Source: Enoplolaimus lenunculus (lineage: Eukaryota > Nematoda > Enoplea > Enoplida > Thoracostomopsidae). From it: a stretch of DNA of 64,000 nucleotides. Made by a program: the position numbers and the translations under genes. Shown piece after piece: positions 43,820 through 56,746 of this stretch. Location: the NCBI GenBank assembly GCA_030248215.1, contig JASANG010000179.1:1-64000 (forward strand), read 5' to 3'. The notes beneath the pieces were generated by a model. It had not been told where the DNA came from, did no database searches, and was given only the letters and a program-made list of their open reading frames with translations. Within the stretch, counting starts at the first letter, position 1; every line of letters begins with the position of its first letter.

Positions 43820-44620
43820 TAAATTGCCCGCTTTTCGAGGTGGCCGTAAACCTATAACAAAACTGAACGATAAACAATCATTATTGCAGCTGCAAATAGT
43901 TAAAGTCACGCACATTTTACTATTAAAACGAAACATTAATTAAATGTTGGACAAAATTTTGAATTCAAAACAAAATTGCTGTCGGAATGTTTATGTCGAA
44001 AATTCAGCCTCGAAAAATAATCAGATTTTGCCGAAAATCGTCTCAGGTGAAACGAAAAATTTTCATTTTATTTGAAAAGTTTCACGCAAATCATCAACGA
44101 ATTTCAGTAAAACATTTTGGTGCCGTCACAAGTGAAACTTGTAATGATATTGTGAAGTTAAATGGTTACAGTAGGAAGTTGCTACAGAACCGTGAGGCTC
44201 GTGTACCACCACGATTCCCCAACATTGAAACGCTCAGGTTTAGCTGCAAGCTTGAGGTTTGATTTTTAACTTTTTAAAGCCTTTTACTAAACCTAAATTA
44301 AAGAGCCAAAAATAAGCCCCAAGCATACACCTGAACCTGAGCAAAAACAGCCTAAAGCTAAATGCAAATTTTTCCAAAGAAACGTACAAAAAACAACCTG
44401 TACCGGTTAATAAGTTCAGTAAACAATAAGTATTGCCAGAAAATTTTTTTTGGTAAACTTAAGGCCGCTAATTTCGACGATTTAAAAACGTGGCGTCGGG
44501 CCGATAACTAGGCGTGTTTATTAGGACTGAACAACGAACGGTGTATTTTTTGTTTTTAAAATATAATATGGCAGTTCAAGTGGTCGTCGACATCGTCAAA
44601 TAAATTGCAGATATGGTAAT
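43820..44620. other. Stretch without recognised gene
   Basis: A 91-codon frame at 43987-44262 has no domain that I recognise. CCTAA-like simple sequence appears at 44285-44350. Confidence 0.4.
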
Positions 44621-44626
44621 TAACAG

Positions 44627-45006
44627 GGTTCCAACCAGAACTAGATTTTGTTGGAAGCGGAATCGGAATCGGAATCAAGTTTTAGTAATTCTATTAAAAA
44701 GTTAAAGATGTATGACTTAACTTTTGTTGCAGTATGCCTGTTTCCGTAACTGTTCACAGTTTCAGTAAAAATTGTTTATATAGCTGACGGAATACACGAA
44801 ACAACTCGGAATATTTACTAAGAAAAAAAAACCAACAGAATAATTGCAACAAAACGAAACAAACAAAATCTAAGTTCAATCATCTTAAAAACTCATAACC
44901 GAAAAACCAGAATTCCTGCATCGGAACAGCAGTCAGCCGGAATCGGAATCGGAAGACAAATTTGGCGGAATTTTGGCCGGAATCGCAATTCTGATGGAAC
45001 CCTGGT
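44627..45006. mobile_element. Family J MITE
   Basis: CAGGGTTCCAACCAGAACTA to TTCTGATGGAACCCTGG; repeated GGAATCGGAATC steps near both ends. Confidence 0.75.
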
Positions 45007-45110
45007 AATTAGCTTATCAGAAATGGTGAAAACCAAGGTTTGGTTCTCAGCTGGTTCACAATATTTTAGAGCCATTTGCATATCACCATATCACACGTCA
45101 TTCAGATGTT

Positions 45111-45309
45111 AGGTTTGTGCTACACACGCCGTGCGGTACTGGCGACGCGTCAAAAAGTAATTTTTAGGAAACGCTCCGTGCCGCTGGGTGCCGTGCGGTG
45201 CGACGAGTTTCCCTGACGAAACGTTTGCTACCGCTTAATGTTACGCGGCAGCGGACGTCGTCGGCGGCTCGGGACGTTCTACGGCGCTGACAAGTACGGC
45301 GCAAGCCTT
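45111..45309. mobile_element. Family K MITE, unexpanded
   Basis: AGGTTTGTGCTACAC and AGTACGGCGCAAGCCTTA are inverted ends; CpG-rich body with GCCGTGCGGTGCGACG. Confidence 0.7.
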
Positions 45310-45827
45310 ACAATTTTCGTAGAAGCAAGACACCCAACAGTGGTCATGTTTTAGAACAGGTTTGTCAAAAATCAAGTGGTTCCGTAGTTATTTTCCGATA
45401 TAAAATTTTGTATACCAATCAACAAGCAAAACTAAAAATGTAATCTAAAGCATACTAATATGCTCCTTAGAGAGCCGGCGGTGTAGCTGAGATGTCATTT
45501 TAGAACGAGATAACCGGATCGAAAAGGCTTTTTGCAAGCGTATCGAGCGAGAAAATTTGTTTGATCTCAGCAGGTTTTACTCTACAGCCTGTAAAAGTGC
45601 CTGTTTCGAGTCTCTAAAAAATTTCACGAGAAAATATCCATTTATTCGCCCTGCTGTACCGCATCTATACAGAAACACGGCTAGAATAACACTGAAACTT
45701 CTGGAATACAGGTCTTATCACACGTACTACATTATGATAAGAATTTAGAAGGTTAAACGAACTTTTCCAATAATCTTACGCTTCTTAGTTAAAATTATTG
45801 TTTCAATTTGGAACAATAACAAAGTTA

Positions 45828-45984
45828 TGGCCAATATATAGGACAGGGCGAGTAACAGTGCTATAAGCATATTCCTAAGCCTGAGCGTAAGCCTAAGTCT
45901 AAGACAAAGTCTGATTAAAAAGCTTAAGCTTGTTTTATTGTAGTTCTGCTGAAAAACGCTCCGCGACTGATCTTTACATTGGCC
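45828..45984 (+). mobile_element. Family A MITE
   Basis: TGGCCAATATATAGGACAGG to GACTGATCTTTACATTGGCC; shorter core than usual. Confidence 0.8.
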
Positions 45985-48185
45985 AAAATTATGAAGATAA
46001 AGTAGACTACACGAAGTGTTGTATCATGTAAGCAAACAGAATTAACTTTGACATACGCAAGTATAAAAACAGTTTTTTAGAACAAAAAGTAGTCTAGTGA
46101 CCCTGGCAAATCTGATTTTGGTTTAAATTTGAAAATATTAGCGTAGTCCTGGCAAAAATAAGTATCACGCTTAAAATCAAAATGTCATTTTGTAGCACAA
46201 AAATTATATACAAAACTGGACAGTAACTGGGTTATAAACGAGTATTAAACGTCGAAGCGTTTGATTTTAGGCGCTTTTCCTGGCAAAATATTATTAAGTA
46301 ACAATTAATCATTTTTTATGATTGCCTAATTGCTTCTGCCTGCAGCGCACTGGCTTACAAATTTGCATTTCAGGTTAAGTATTTTCAAATGTGTATAGCA
46401 TCTATCGTCAATTTATGGCAAGAACTGTATTGAGGCTAAGGCAAACACTTGTCGAATGTTCAAAAAGTGAGTGAAACTGCCCAAGTCTCATGCATCTGAG
46501 AAACCGGTGTTCCAATCGTACCTTGAAATTGAACTTCAAATGAAACCGAAAACAGTCGTATACGAAAGGGTTTATGGAAAAAATTTTCAGTTACCAGAGG
46601 CCGGCGGAAACGTTCCCCCCCCGAATCGCCCAATTGAGGGGACGACCCTTTGGGGGCCGATCTTGGCAAACTAAAATTTATTTCGCCCACAAAGTTTGGT
46701 TTTGTAAGCATAAAACTTTCTTTCTGACAAGGTGAACGAATGTATCGCTGAAAATTTTCACTAAAATACAGCATGCGCCTGAAGTCATACAAGTATATGA
46801 GTACAATTGTGAAACCTTTTATTGAGGGCACAACGGACCGGTATGACGTGCCCCCGACAGTCCTTACGCCGGCCGTGTCTATTACTATCGCTGACGGAAA
46901 TAATTTTAACTGTTGTTAATAACAATGAACATTGGCAGGATAGCAACAATATGCTTAATTGTCCAAGTGAAGGCACACAAGTGTTTTTCTGTTATAATTA
47001 ATACTGCAAGCTAACAACAGCTCTAACTCCTAACCTTTTGTTTTGTGAGCTAATTTGGCTGCGAGATGAAATATGATTTATCTCGCATTTATTTGGTAAA
47101 AAAAGTGCTATTATATATCGACATTTTGTTATAAATTCCATTCTACAAAAAAAATCACCGTTAGTTAGTGTTCTAGTAACTCTTGCGGTGTCATGTCTCA
47201 TATGAATCTACGACAATTTGTCGCCCGACAACTTTGTCACCCAATAGTGTCCTAAAGGCCTGTTAATAAATCTAATGAAATTTCTAATTACAAGTTGTCA
47301 TTATCTCGTAGAAATGGTTATGTTTTGTAATGTTAGGTTTAAACTATAACACTTTTACTGTAAATAATTTTAGTCGAATGAGCGAAAGTTTTTTTTGAAT
47401 GTTGAATGCGTCAGCGTTACAGTTAACTACTTTTCAGCTTACAAAACAAAAAATACACATTGTAAGCTTCTGATGAACACATCGCAAATTTTTAACCTCA
47501 ATGGCCAGTTGGACTATTCTTCCAGCATTCGTCCCAGTGATAGATACTGCTTTGAAAAATATGGTTTCAGACCATACTGGTACTCTCTAAAAACATAAAC
47601 TTAATTTATAGCTCAATTAAACTTGAATATCAGGTTAAGGAAAACTTAAATGGTTGGACGGACTACCTAAACTAGAATTTACAGTTTTACTTAAACTAAC
47701 TTGTTTTTACACGAGTTTAAGTAAACTTATTATTAGTTTAAGTAACAAGTGCAGCCGTGTGTCTAAGAGTTCATTAAGTTTAGCTTAAGCTGAAAATATG
47801 TAACATTTTAAATGAGTTTAAGCGTAAACCTACCTGTTAGTATAGATAATCTATAAAGTAAGCGCAATACTGCTGAATTAACTTGAACTTAAATTAAGTT
47901 AGTTTAAGGTTTTAGAAGGTATTAATTGATTCATTAATAAGTTTCGAAGATAAAACTTTAACTGACCATAATACTTGTGTAGCTGGCACATTTAGACTAT
48001 ACGGTAACTATTTGAAGGAGGTTCTCACGCTGGAATTTGATCTAAACGAAATCAACCCAAAACCAACAAAATATTTACCTAACAAATGACCACGAAATGT
48101 CAAAGCGACCCTCGGATCTAACATGAAGTCATCCAAGTCATGGCCATAATAGAGATTAAAAACAAAAGTTTGCATTAAGATTTGA
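45985..48185. other. Gene-poor stretch
   Basis: About 2.2 kb. A worn family H start (AAATGTGTATAGCATCTATC) lies at 46386, and 47600-47900 is rich in imperfect AAGTTTAAGT-type inverted repeats. No exon found. Confidence 0.45.
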
Positions 48186-48262
48186 GGCCAATGTTACTTT
48201 AAGGGGCGTAAAATATATACATATATACATATATGTATATGTATATTATATATACCTACATA
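48186..48262. repeat. Family A2 end fragment plus (ATATAC)n microsatellite
   Basis: AGGCCAATGTTACTTTAAGG is the A2 left end, followed at once by ATATACATAT repeats instead of the normal core. Confidence 0.7.
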
Positions 48263-48673
48263 TCACGAGCGGTCACACGTGGGGGTGGGGCTGGGAGCAG
48301 CTGCCCCCCCCGAAAAGATACAAAATGAAACGATATGAACAGGCGCCGTTCTGTCTACAACTTAAACGTTAATCGGTTTTATCGGAAGAGTTGGGAACAA
48401 TTTGGTTACTCCAAAAGATTTTTTCAATGCATAAAATTGCTGCAAATATTTGAATTTTTGAAATGAAACTAAAATTAATTGCGGTGTAAAATATAAATGT
48501 AAACACAGTTCGATTTGTGACTGTTGTTTAGCAACTTGGAAACTTTCAAAAATAAATTGTACAAAAGAACACTTATACTGATTAAAATATGATAGAAGAT
48601 CATGTCATTTGTGTTAAACACCTCAAGCTAAAAGGTGACATATAAAGCTCGCGAAACAGCAACGTTTTAACGG

Positions 48674-48881
48674 GTCCATGTATAGAACAGGGCCGGAACA
48701 GTAGTATAAGCATATTCCTAAGCCTAAGCCTAAGCCTGAGCATAAGCCTAAGCGTATGGATAAGCCTATTCCTAAGCGTGAGCCTAAGCCTCAGCCTAAG
48801 CAAAAAAATTAGTCTAAAACTTAAACTGACTCTATTTTAGCCAGTCTGGAAAACGATCCGGCCTCGTTCTATACATGGGCC
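48674..48881 (+). mobile_element. Family A MITE
   Basis: GGTCCATGTATAGAACAGGG to CTCGTTCTATACATGGGCC; complete, with a long CCTAAG core. Confidence 0.9.
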
Positions 48882-48894
48882 TTTTGAAGTTGCA

Positions 48895-49125
48895 GATGCA
48901 GGTGGGGGCACATTACCTGTAGGATACAAAATGTAACAGTGACAAAGACCTCGTGAGCGAAGCCACCGAGAAGCCAAACGTTGAACTTATTAATTTTAAA
49001 GTAGGGACAATGCTGCGGTTTTGGTGTAAAAAGGAATAAAATGCACCGATACAACTGTAACAAATTAGTTTTATTGTCAGCCAGCAGGACATTGAAAGCG
49101 CACGCCATGCCCCCCCCTGCCTCCT
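48895..49125. repeat. Family G repeat
   Basis: CTCGTGAGCGAAGCCACCGA and GAAGCCAAACG mark the core; limits uncertain. Confidence 0.5.
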
Positions 49126-49129
49126 TGTT

Positions 49130-51545
49130 GTGCCTGTGGGTGATCTTATTTTTTGACCCTTATAGACGTCATTTTTTGCCTAAGACAAATAAAAATTACA
49201 ATAAAAAATATCGCTACTAAAGTCTGTAAAGGAAATGAACCAATCAGATTTGTAAGACAGTTGTTTCAAGATGTCTTCAACGAAGAGGCATACAGACCGA
49301 CGTGTTGGGAGGCAACTACAGAGGGCAAGGGGGCCGCTGAAAACATCTTCGCCCCCATAACCTAAAATTCTATTGCGTTCATACGATGAATTCTGTTACA
49401 GGGAAATTCTTCAGGCCCACTCTCATAATCTCCATGTCCCTTCTGGTCACAATCCTGGTTCTCGGGGGGCCTGGCAACTGGGGTATTAGGTCATCTAAGA
49501 ATCATGATTTGTTTAAAAATGCAATGCTCTTTGCTTTAGACTACCGGTGAAAACTTATTTGAAGCCGTAAAGTAGGTGCGGCCTTTTTTGGAGTCATATC
49601 CGGACACTTTAACCAGAAGAATGCCAGAGGGGCACCCAGCCCCTTGATAGAAAAGTCTCACTCCCCCTCGCAAAAGTTTCAACCTTGATTGTGTAAGTCA
49701 CAAAGGAAACCCTTGTATGTCACTTTTGAAATTTTATCCCCTTAAGTGAACTTGTTGTGGGTTTTCTCATAACCACCATAATCTACTGATGTACCTGTCA
49801 TATGTTGTTCAACTCGTAAAATCACGTAAAACAACACGAGAAACAGGGTGATTTGTCACCCAAATCAATGATTTCGGGTGACGTTATACCAGATAGCCGT
49901 CCGGAGCAGTACGCCAACGCACATGAATCAACTCATGGTTGCGCATTACAATTTGTAAACGAGATTGAATCACTTGCGGTGTCTCACTACGAATATAGCG
50001 CTATGTTTAGTGAACTTTGCAGATTGACTTCAAGTTGAAAATTTTTTAACTAAAAAATCTTTTTTTCCTTTCCCCTCCCTCCCTCTCTTTTTTCCTTCCT
50101 TTTTCACAATTCCGGATTAATTAAACCATTCAAAAAATATATATTGTACGTTCAAGATAAATATATATATATTTTTTTTTTTTTTTTTATATATATTTTT
50201 AACTAAAAATATAATTTATGAGAGCCTGTCTTCTACGTAGCTAAAAATATACAAAACAGTAGGAGACTGTTCGGATAAATTGGGTTTCATGATGGACAAG
50301 AATATACATTATTAATATTTACATCGAATTAAAATTTGATTTTAAAAAATGCATTTTTTGCAGATTTCAAAATATTTTCAGCAAGAACCAAATTCTCAAC
50401 ACGACCAAGAAAGGGAAAAAAAGAAAAAAACCAAAAACAAAAACCCCCACGAAAAAATACCCGACACCAGGGTCAGCATGAACATCTCGCTAATAGCATT
50501 CTGCGATTTTGTAACGGGCGAGTTACCTTCTACAAAAATTTTGAAGATTGGGGGCTGCTTGTGTTACCAACTGAAAATATTTCTAAAAATCCTCCACACA
50601 AACGCGCTAGTATATTGGTGTATATTGAGTCTTAAACATCCTTTAGCTAATTCGTTTGTATTACATCTTTATTTAGGAGCAAATATAAAATTTTACCTTG
50701 ACAGTTCAAAATTTTACTATTTGTAAGCAGTCCCGTGGCCAAGCCAGGAAAAACTTAAGCCCCCATCGAGTGGAATTCGCCGCGTGCCCGTATTAAAATT
50801 GATGTGCCCCCTTTCCAGTTCGGTTAGTTGAATACGGGCCTATTTGCCACTTTATCGTTGAAAACAATTCAAAATTACCAACACGAAAACGAGTAAACAA
50901 TACAATTGAGTTAAATGCTTACCATCTGTTGCAATCGAGTAGACTCGAATTCATAATTTCTAACAGCAAAATTGATTGCGGTTTTATGAAGCGTCAAAAA
51001 TTTCCATTTAAAAACATTTGCTGATCAATCCAAGATAACGTCCGGTTCTTTGTCCAATATTCGATTTAAGCTTTATTCTCTTGCAAGTAAAAACTTGGTC
51101 TCGGTAGGAAATTTTCAATCTTGCTTGTAAGTCATCAAAAACCCATGTATGCACCTCCTGCCTGAGATATGTTTAGACCGTCAAGCCAAGTCAGCTGGCT
51201 ATGGACCTGTTTCGGTCGGGCGCATAACTTCATGTAGCAGCTTATTTTTGCCATCGACAGCAACAAATGACAAGACTTTTAACATCCTGTAAAAGTTATT
51301 CTCACGCCTGAGTGCTTGTTTTCATATGTCTCCCCCCAGAAATTTCATGAGAATTTATCCGTCCAAATCTTGCTTGCATACTCCCCGTGAACTGAGCACT
51401 TATTCAGACAATCGTAGACTAAATAAAAATCAAATTAGAGTGTCTGAAATAGAATAACGAAACTAATTTATAAACATATAAGCAAAAATATTAAAAATAG
51501 GTAACTCACAATACTGTTTGAATATTTTTATTCCATAGCGCCATT
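49130..51545. other. Gene-poor stretch
   Basis: About 2.4 kb with no supported exon. An AT/T-rich simple run lies at 50160-50215 and a pyrimidine tract at 50060-50110. Confidence 0.45.
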
Positions 51546-51546
51546 C

Positions 51547-51724
51547 AGCCCATGTTACTGTTAGGGCCGTCCCAGTTTCTGGTTTGTCTGTAAAAGTGTA
51601 GGCTTATATTCTAGACTACATTTTTTGTATAGGTTAAGGAATATGCGTTTGCAACGCTTAAGCTTATAGGCATAGGCTTAGGAATACGTTTAATCTACTA
51701 TTACGGCCCTAAACGTACCAATGG
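51547..51724 (-). mobile_element. Family A2 MITE
   Basis: GCCCATGTTACTGTTAGGGC to ACGGCCCTAAACGTACCAAT; worn TTAGGC core. Confidence 0.75.
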
Positions 51725-52117
51725 CAGCGCTATTTTAAAAGATTTTAATTCTAATATACAAAAACTGTACAACTCAATAAACAGTCTTCAATTGTTGAAA
51801 TTTATTCAAAATCAAAGTTCAAACTCAATAAAAAATTCATGAACACTGCCTGACGGTTGAGTTGAAGTGCACCAGTCGAGTGCACAGATGAAGTTGAGTT
51901 CAATGGAGAAAATTGTAAACAAACTGCTATAGCTGCAAATTAGCCAAATTTTTTTACTCTGTATACCTGTGCAAAAATTGCTTAAAACGGGCTAACGGGA
52001 TGCATCCGAGCTTCGCTTGCACATACCTGCTAGCGGTCGCGGCAAGATTTATGACGCACGTACATTTTCAAAATTTGAAAATAACACAAAATTCAACTAA
52101 ACTTCAAACGTCATTTC

Positions 52118-52215
52118 GATGTCTCGTAAACTCGACAGCAAAACCATCAAAAACCTGGACAGCGTAAACGCTTTTAAAGGCAAGAATTTCTTCGACAATT
52201 ACTTAGCTACTGGCT
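52118..52215 (+). CDS. Possible first exon of an unidentified gene
   Basis: An ATG opens a frame reading MSRKLDSKTIKNLDSVNAF and GKNFFDNYLATGW, with balanced codon use and a plausible donor (GGCTG|GTTAGT); read-through gives only 15 more codons before a stop. The composition looks like real protein, unlike the surrounding AT-rich frames. I recognise no family and could not find exon 2. Confidence 0.35.
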
Positions 52216-52796
52216 GGTTAGTAACACCAACGGTGTACGCAAGGGGTGCGTTTCGACGGATATAAAACAAAACTTGTGGGATGACTAGAAAACAATTATT
52301 GTTAATAGATCTTAAAACAGTTTTCATAGATTCGAAACGTTAATAATTTTTAAATTAGGTTATCTTCACCCGATATGAAATCTTCGCTACGCCCCAGTTA
52401 ATCAAACAAAACATATATTCTTACATATAGGGTGCACCGAAAGGTTAGAAAGCCCCACGTCACAATTTCAACAACAAACATATTCTATCATAGCATTTAT
52501 TACTAAAATTGTGTTTGGCTTCTCGCTCGCTTCGCTCAAAAGGTTTGGTCTATTATGTACTGAGCCAACCCGTAGGTGGCCCGATCGTTGTTGGGATTCG
52601 CCATTGCACCATAGTTTACGCAACTATGTAGGTCTCTAAAACATGACTTTCTGTAATGATCAGCTTTAATAAGTATGATGAATTATGTTGAACAAAGAGT
52701 GAAAATTGTTAAAGAAACGAAAAATTTCTATCGCAATCTGTGTCCGAGGTATTTTTGTTCGTCTGAAACGTTTGCTGTTAAAGCTATCGTATATAT

Positions 52797-52898
52797 TGTG
52801 TTATTATTATTATTATTATTACTGTTGTTGTTGTTGTTGTTGTTGCGCTTGTTGTTGTTGTTTGTTGTTGTTGTTGTTGTTGATGATGATGATGATGT
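52797..52898. repeat. Compound (TTA)n(TTG)n(TGA)n microsatellite
   Basis: Successive triplet runs TTATTA, TTGTTG and GATGAT. Overlapping open frames here are only poly-residue artefacts. Confidence 0.95.
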
Positions 52899-53150
52899 TT
52901 CAAATACGCTAATCCTGCCCTGCAACCAGGAGCTTTTAGCGGGACAAGAATACAGGGGTCAACAAAAACTTTCCAAAGTAGTTTTTTAATGTTGAAAGTT
53001 ATCACGATTTTGTTCGTGAAAAGCTGTCCATGACTGAAAAAGAAATCGACAAACGAAATGTGCAGAAACATTTGAATATACGAAACAGAACACCACGCTT
53101 CCTTACATATTTACGCCCACTTCATAGCTTAGGTATTGTATTCAACTGGG

Positions 53151-53251
53151 TATATATGTCGCGCTCCAAACAGCTATTTGCCCAGCAATTGTTGTTTGTG
53201 ACGTCTCAGTTGCCAACTGGGGCAAATAGCTGTGTGGGGCACGACATATAT
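53151..53251. mobile_element. Short hairpin with family F-like ends
   Basis: TATATATGTCGCGCTCCAAA pairs with GGGGCACGACATATA; CAGCTATTTGCCC pairs with GGGCAAATAGCTG. About 100 bp. Confidence 0.75.
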
Positions 53252-53564
53252 TCTACAGGAAATAATTTATTAGATTCGCATCTATGCGACCTAAACCCTT
53301 AACTACGGAGGTGGTACACAAGAGAATTGTTCGGTAAATGCCGGATATTACAGAAAACTGCGTGTTAAAAAACGAAAACTGCAACAAACAATTTAGAGGA
53401 CAAAGTAAAAAAACGTTATTTACGGTATATCCAGTGTTAATAAACAAAAATATTAATTCCTGCCGATAGCTATATTTAGCGCATGGGCGTAACCTGAAAT
53501 TAATTTCATGAAGGCACATCGCACCATATGAAAGTTTTCGGCGAGTGTACGCAGCAAACACAAT

Positions 53565-53754
53565 CTATTTTCAGGCACTAGAACCAGTAGGTTATTCTAA
53601 GAAAGGGTCTATGATTTTGTGGTCCCACCAATCAATTAGAAGGTATCATCATAGTTGCACAATTTTCAGGCACTAGAACCAGTAGGTTATTCTAAGAAAG
53701 GGTCTAAGATTTTATGGTCCCACCAATCAATTAGAAGGTATCATCATAGTTGCA
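53565..53754 (+). repeat. 95-bp direct duplication
   Basis: TTCAGGCACTAGAACCAGTA begins each unit (53571 and 53666). The two copies differ at only a couple of positions, so the duplication is young. Confidence 0.92.
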
Positions 53755-53822
53755 GCAGTGACTAGGTTACTGACCAGAAACTCTATTATCCAGTGTTAGT
53801 ATTATTCTGGTTAAAATTAAAT

Positions 53823-54201
53823 TGACCAACGTATAGAACAAAGTCGTAACAGTAGTATAAGCATATTGTTAAGTCAAAACCCAACCCTAAGCATAAAGCC
53901 TAAGCCTAGGTGTAAGAATGGAACTTAGCCTAAGCCTAAGCGTAGGCAAAAAAATTAGTTTAAAGCTTAAGATGTCCATAATTGCAGTCCTGCCGAAAAG
54001 CGTCCCACCTAGGCTCGAAGCCAACTCACCTCGCTAGAGGGGGGCTAAAAATTTTTCAGAAGGGGCATTCAAGGATATTTAATGACTTGCAAGCAAAGTT
54101 AAAAATTTTCTAGGGGGGCCAAAATTTTTCAAGAGGGGCTCAGCCCCCTGGCCCCCCTTGGCTACGGGCCCAGTCCCACCCTATTGATTTTTACATTGGC
54201 C
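53823..54201 (+). mobile_element. Family A MITE interrupted by a family I element
   Basis: The left part starts GACCAACGTATAGAACAAAG and runs to 54009; the right part from 54173 ends GATTTTTACATTGGCC. The insertion fills 54010-54172. Confidence 0.88.
54010..54172. mobile_element. Family I MITE (hAT-like), nested with 8-bp target duplication
   Basis: GTCCCACC is present at 54002-54009 and again at 54173-54180, a clean 8-bp duplication as made by hAT transposases. Ends TAGGCTCGAAGCCAACTCAC and CCCCTTGGCTACGGGCCCAG are imperfect inverted repeats. No coding capacity. Confidence 0.88.
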
Positions 54202-54409
54202 GCTAAATTTATCACCTCCCATCGTTTACAACATAGGTAACCAAGCATTAAAACACGAATGTGTACCCACTAACGACTCAGACAGCTGTTAAAACGATCA
54301 AGGCAACTGAGCGCAGACCATTAAATTAATTTTTATTACTTAAACTTGAGTGAAAACTCGAACACAATAAGCTTTTTTATCATTTTTTCTGGTCACAAAC
54401 TGTGGTTAC

Positions 54410-54775
54410 CCGAATGAAAGGGGGGCTGATATTTATTTGGCCTCTCCAAAGGGTACCCCCTTGTTTATTCGGTTATGGACTGTTATATATTTTTAACCCA
54501 CGCTCCGCCGCTCTTCGTTACTAGTATATCCGGCATTGTCACTATCTGTTGAATTAAATGTTTGTCTTGTGTCAAAAGCTTGAGCGATAATGCATCGTTA
54601 TACAGAGGAATGTACGTTCAAAACTTAAGTATGTTTTAAAGTTTCGAACTCAACTTTATTTGGTCCTGGAGTCATTTATGCCCTACAATTAGAGATAATT
54701 GACATTTATGGACTCTAATTAGGGTTTAGGGACTCTATTAGCTTACGGACTATTATTAGGAATACGGATTAGATT
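54410..54775. mobile_element. Family B MITE
   Basis: GGTTACCCGAATGAAAGGGG, ATTTGGCCTCTCCAAAGGGT and CTCTAATTAGGGTTTAGGGA match the other copies; the right end is truncated. Confidence 0.75.
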
Positions 54776-55089
54776 TTTAATTTATATAAAATCATTAGCA
54801 CTAGAACGAAATCCTCACCTAAACTGTTTTATGTCAAATATTTAGCAGCCACCCCACTGGTAGTATCCTTGAAATAAACAAAGAGTTCCTTTCACACAAT
54901 TAAAGGTGGGGCCCCGAAGCAGAAATAAAATAAAAGTTCGTGTCGATTTTGTTGTTGTAAAACACCACTTACATCTTTTCAGGATTCGGTGTAAAAACTG
55001 CAACTACAGTAACTCGTTAACTGTTGGACGTAGAACAAAAGTGAAAGGTTAACGATCTGAAATCTCCGGTGAGGCAACAATTCGTGAGG

Positions 55090-55332
55090 TCAGGGAGTCG
55101 ATTTTAACACAGAATGAGTTAAATCATTCAGTCTGAGTTAGGGTTATTAGAATTCTGAATTTTGAGTTGATTCAATTCACGCTGAGTTAATCAATCAACT
55201 CACCTAGAGTCGACTCAACTCAGAGTGAGAATTAACTCACCTCAGAGTGAGTTAATGTTTACTAATATTAATTCAGAAATAACCAACTCGCTAGCTGAAT
55301 TGATTAATCAACTCATTGGAATTTACAGTGTA
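55090..55332. mobile_element. Family D MITE
   Basis: CACAGAATGAGTTAAATCAT to CAACTCATTGGAATTTACAG; internal order reversed relative to the 9937 copy. Confidence 0.8.
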
Positions 55333-55527
55333 CACCGGGGCCCCATGTGGTTCAATCAAGGTTTTCGTCGGCTATTGAAGTCCTTCGCTCGATTTAAAGA
55401 AGTCTTTTTCACATTGTAATTGTAATACATGTCACTGCTTAATTTTAGTTTAAAATAAGCGCATTGCTTTTTTCACAGCAGCGAGGATCTTAGAAAAGGA
55501 GGGTTACGTTGTATAAAATTTTCGGCC

Positions 55528-55703
55528 AAAGTACTTTTAGGCTTGTAACAGTAGATTAAGCGTATTTCTAAGCCTAAGCCTAAACGTCGAAAAAAGTTTA
55601 TTCCGAAGCCAAAGTCTAAGTAAAAACTGTAGTCTAGAATCTAATTTCACTCTTTTACTGACCCACCAGAAACCGGGACGGACATACCTAAAAGTAACAT
55701 GGG
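55528..55703 (+). mobile_element. Family A2 MITE
   Basis: GGCCAAAGTACTTTTAGGCT to CCTAAAAGTAACATGGGCC with a CCTAAG core. Confidence 0.82.
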
Positions 55704-55749
55704 CCAAAATTTGGAAGGAGACGTTCTTGTGTTACAAACTGATACCGTG

Positions 55750-55940
55750 AATAAAATCTCCGGACCGGAGCAGCCACTCCCCATACCCCCATTTGGGCGG
55801 CCCCACTCCTAAAGGGCCCCCTCCATAACCGGTTGAAACAAAAACTGCCTAAGTTTTAAAATGCGTCTGGATTCTGGCTCGCTTCGCTCGCGAATTTGGG
55901 GGAGCCCCTACCCCTGTCTGGTTCGGCACTCTGAAAACCC
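55750..55940. repeat. Family G repeat, inverted
   Basis: TGGCTCGCTTCGCTCGCGAA at about 55877 and CCCTGTCTGGTTCGGCACTC at the end match the 18028 copy in reverse complement. Confidence 0.75.
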
Positions 55941-56045
55941 CTATACAAAAATTCCAAAAGGGGGGTTTAGCATCTTAAACAACCATGGGAGGCGCTAATA
56001 TGATTATATCAGCAAAGTGTAGTTCGGCAATGATAGCTTCTCTGG

Positions 56046-56270
56046 GTCAACGTATAGAACAGTGGCGGAACAGTATTATAAGCACATTATTAAGCGCAAG
56101 CCTAAGCGTAAGAATGAGGATATTCTTAGGCCTAAGCCAAAGCGTAAGAATGAGCATATTCCTAAGCTGAAGCCTAAGCCTAAGCCAACCAAAAACTAGT
56201 CTAAAGCTGAAGCTTACTCTTTTCTAGTGTCACAGAAAAACTTTCCGCCCCTGATCTTTACATGGGCTGT
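56046..56270 (+). mobile_element. Family A MITE
   Basis: GGTCAACGTATAGAACAGTG to CCCCTGATCTTTACATGGGC; long core. Confidence 0.88.
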
Positions 56271-56746
56271 TACTCTGTGTTAACAGTCCTAAGCAACCTT
56301 CGCTTCCAGTAGCAGCAGTAGCAGCACGGATCTACAAAATATCGGTGACGGGAGATATTTTTTGATAAGTTGAAACTTATTTTTAAATCTCAATTTAAAA
56401 ATTTAATATTTCTCAAAAGGTAAACAATCTTTAGTAGTCACGGCTACTTTGATCAGCCGTTCATTTCGTACTTCGATTCTCACGGCAAACTGAACCTACC
56501 TCTATATTCTGCGTTATATTTTGAAAACAATTATTTTTCGGGCAAAAATTAACCAAAACAAGGGACAACTTGATTGGTTTTTTGATACATTTTAGCGTCG
56601 TTATTAGTCTATAGGCAAGAGCCAAAATAGGTAAAAATATCGAAAATTTGTTAGACTAAATGCAATTTGCATATAGAAACTTCAATTTTTGCAAAAATTT
56701 GAATATAGACGCTTTCTGCGCTCATGTAAACATATTTCGATTGCAG

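Noticed and set aside
43987-44262. 91-codon basic frame
   Set aside because: No recognised family, no splice signals; kept only as part of a gene-poor stretch.
46460-46831. 123-codon minus-strand frame
   Set aside because: It overlaps repeat-like G/C-rich sequence and shows no recognisable domain.
52675-53071. Leu/Val-rich and Asn/Gln/His-rich frames
   Set aside because: Products of a compound triplet microsatellite.
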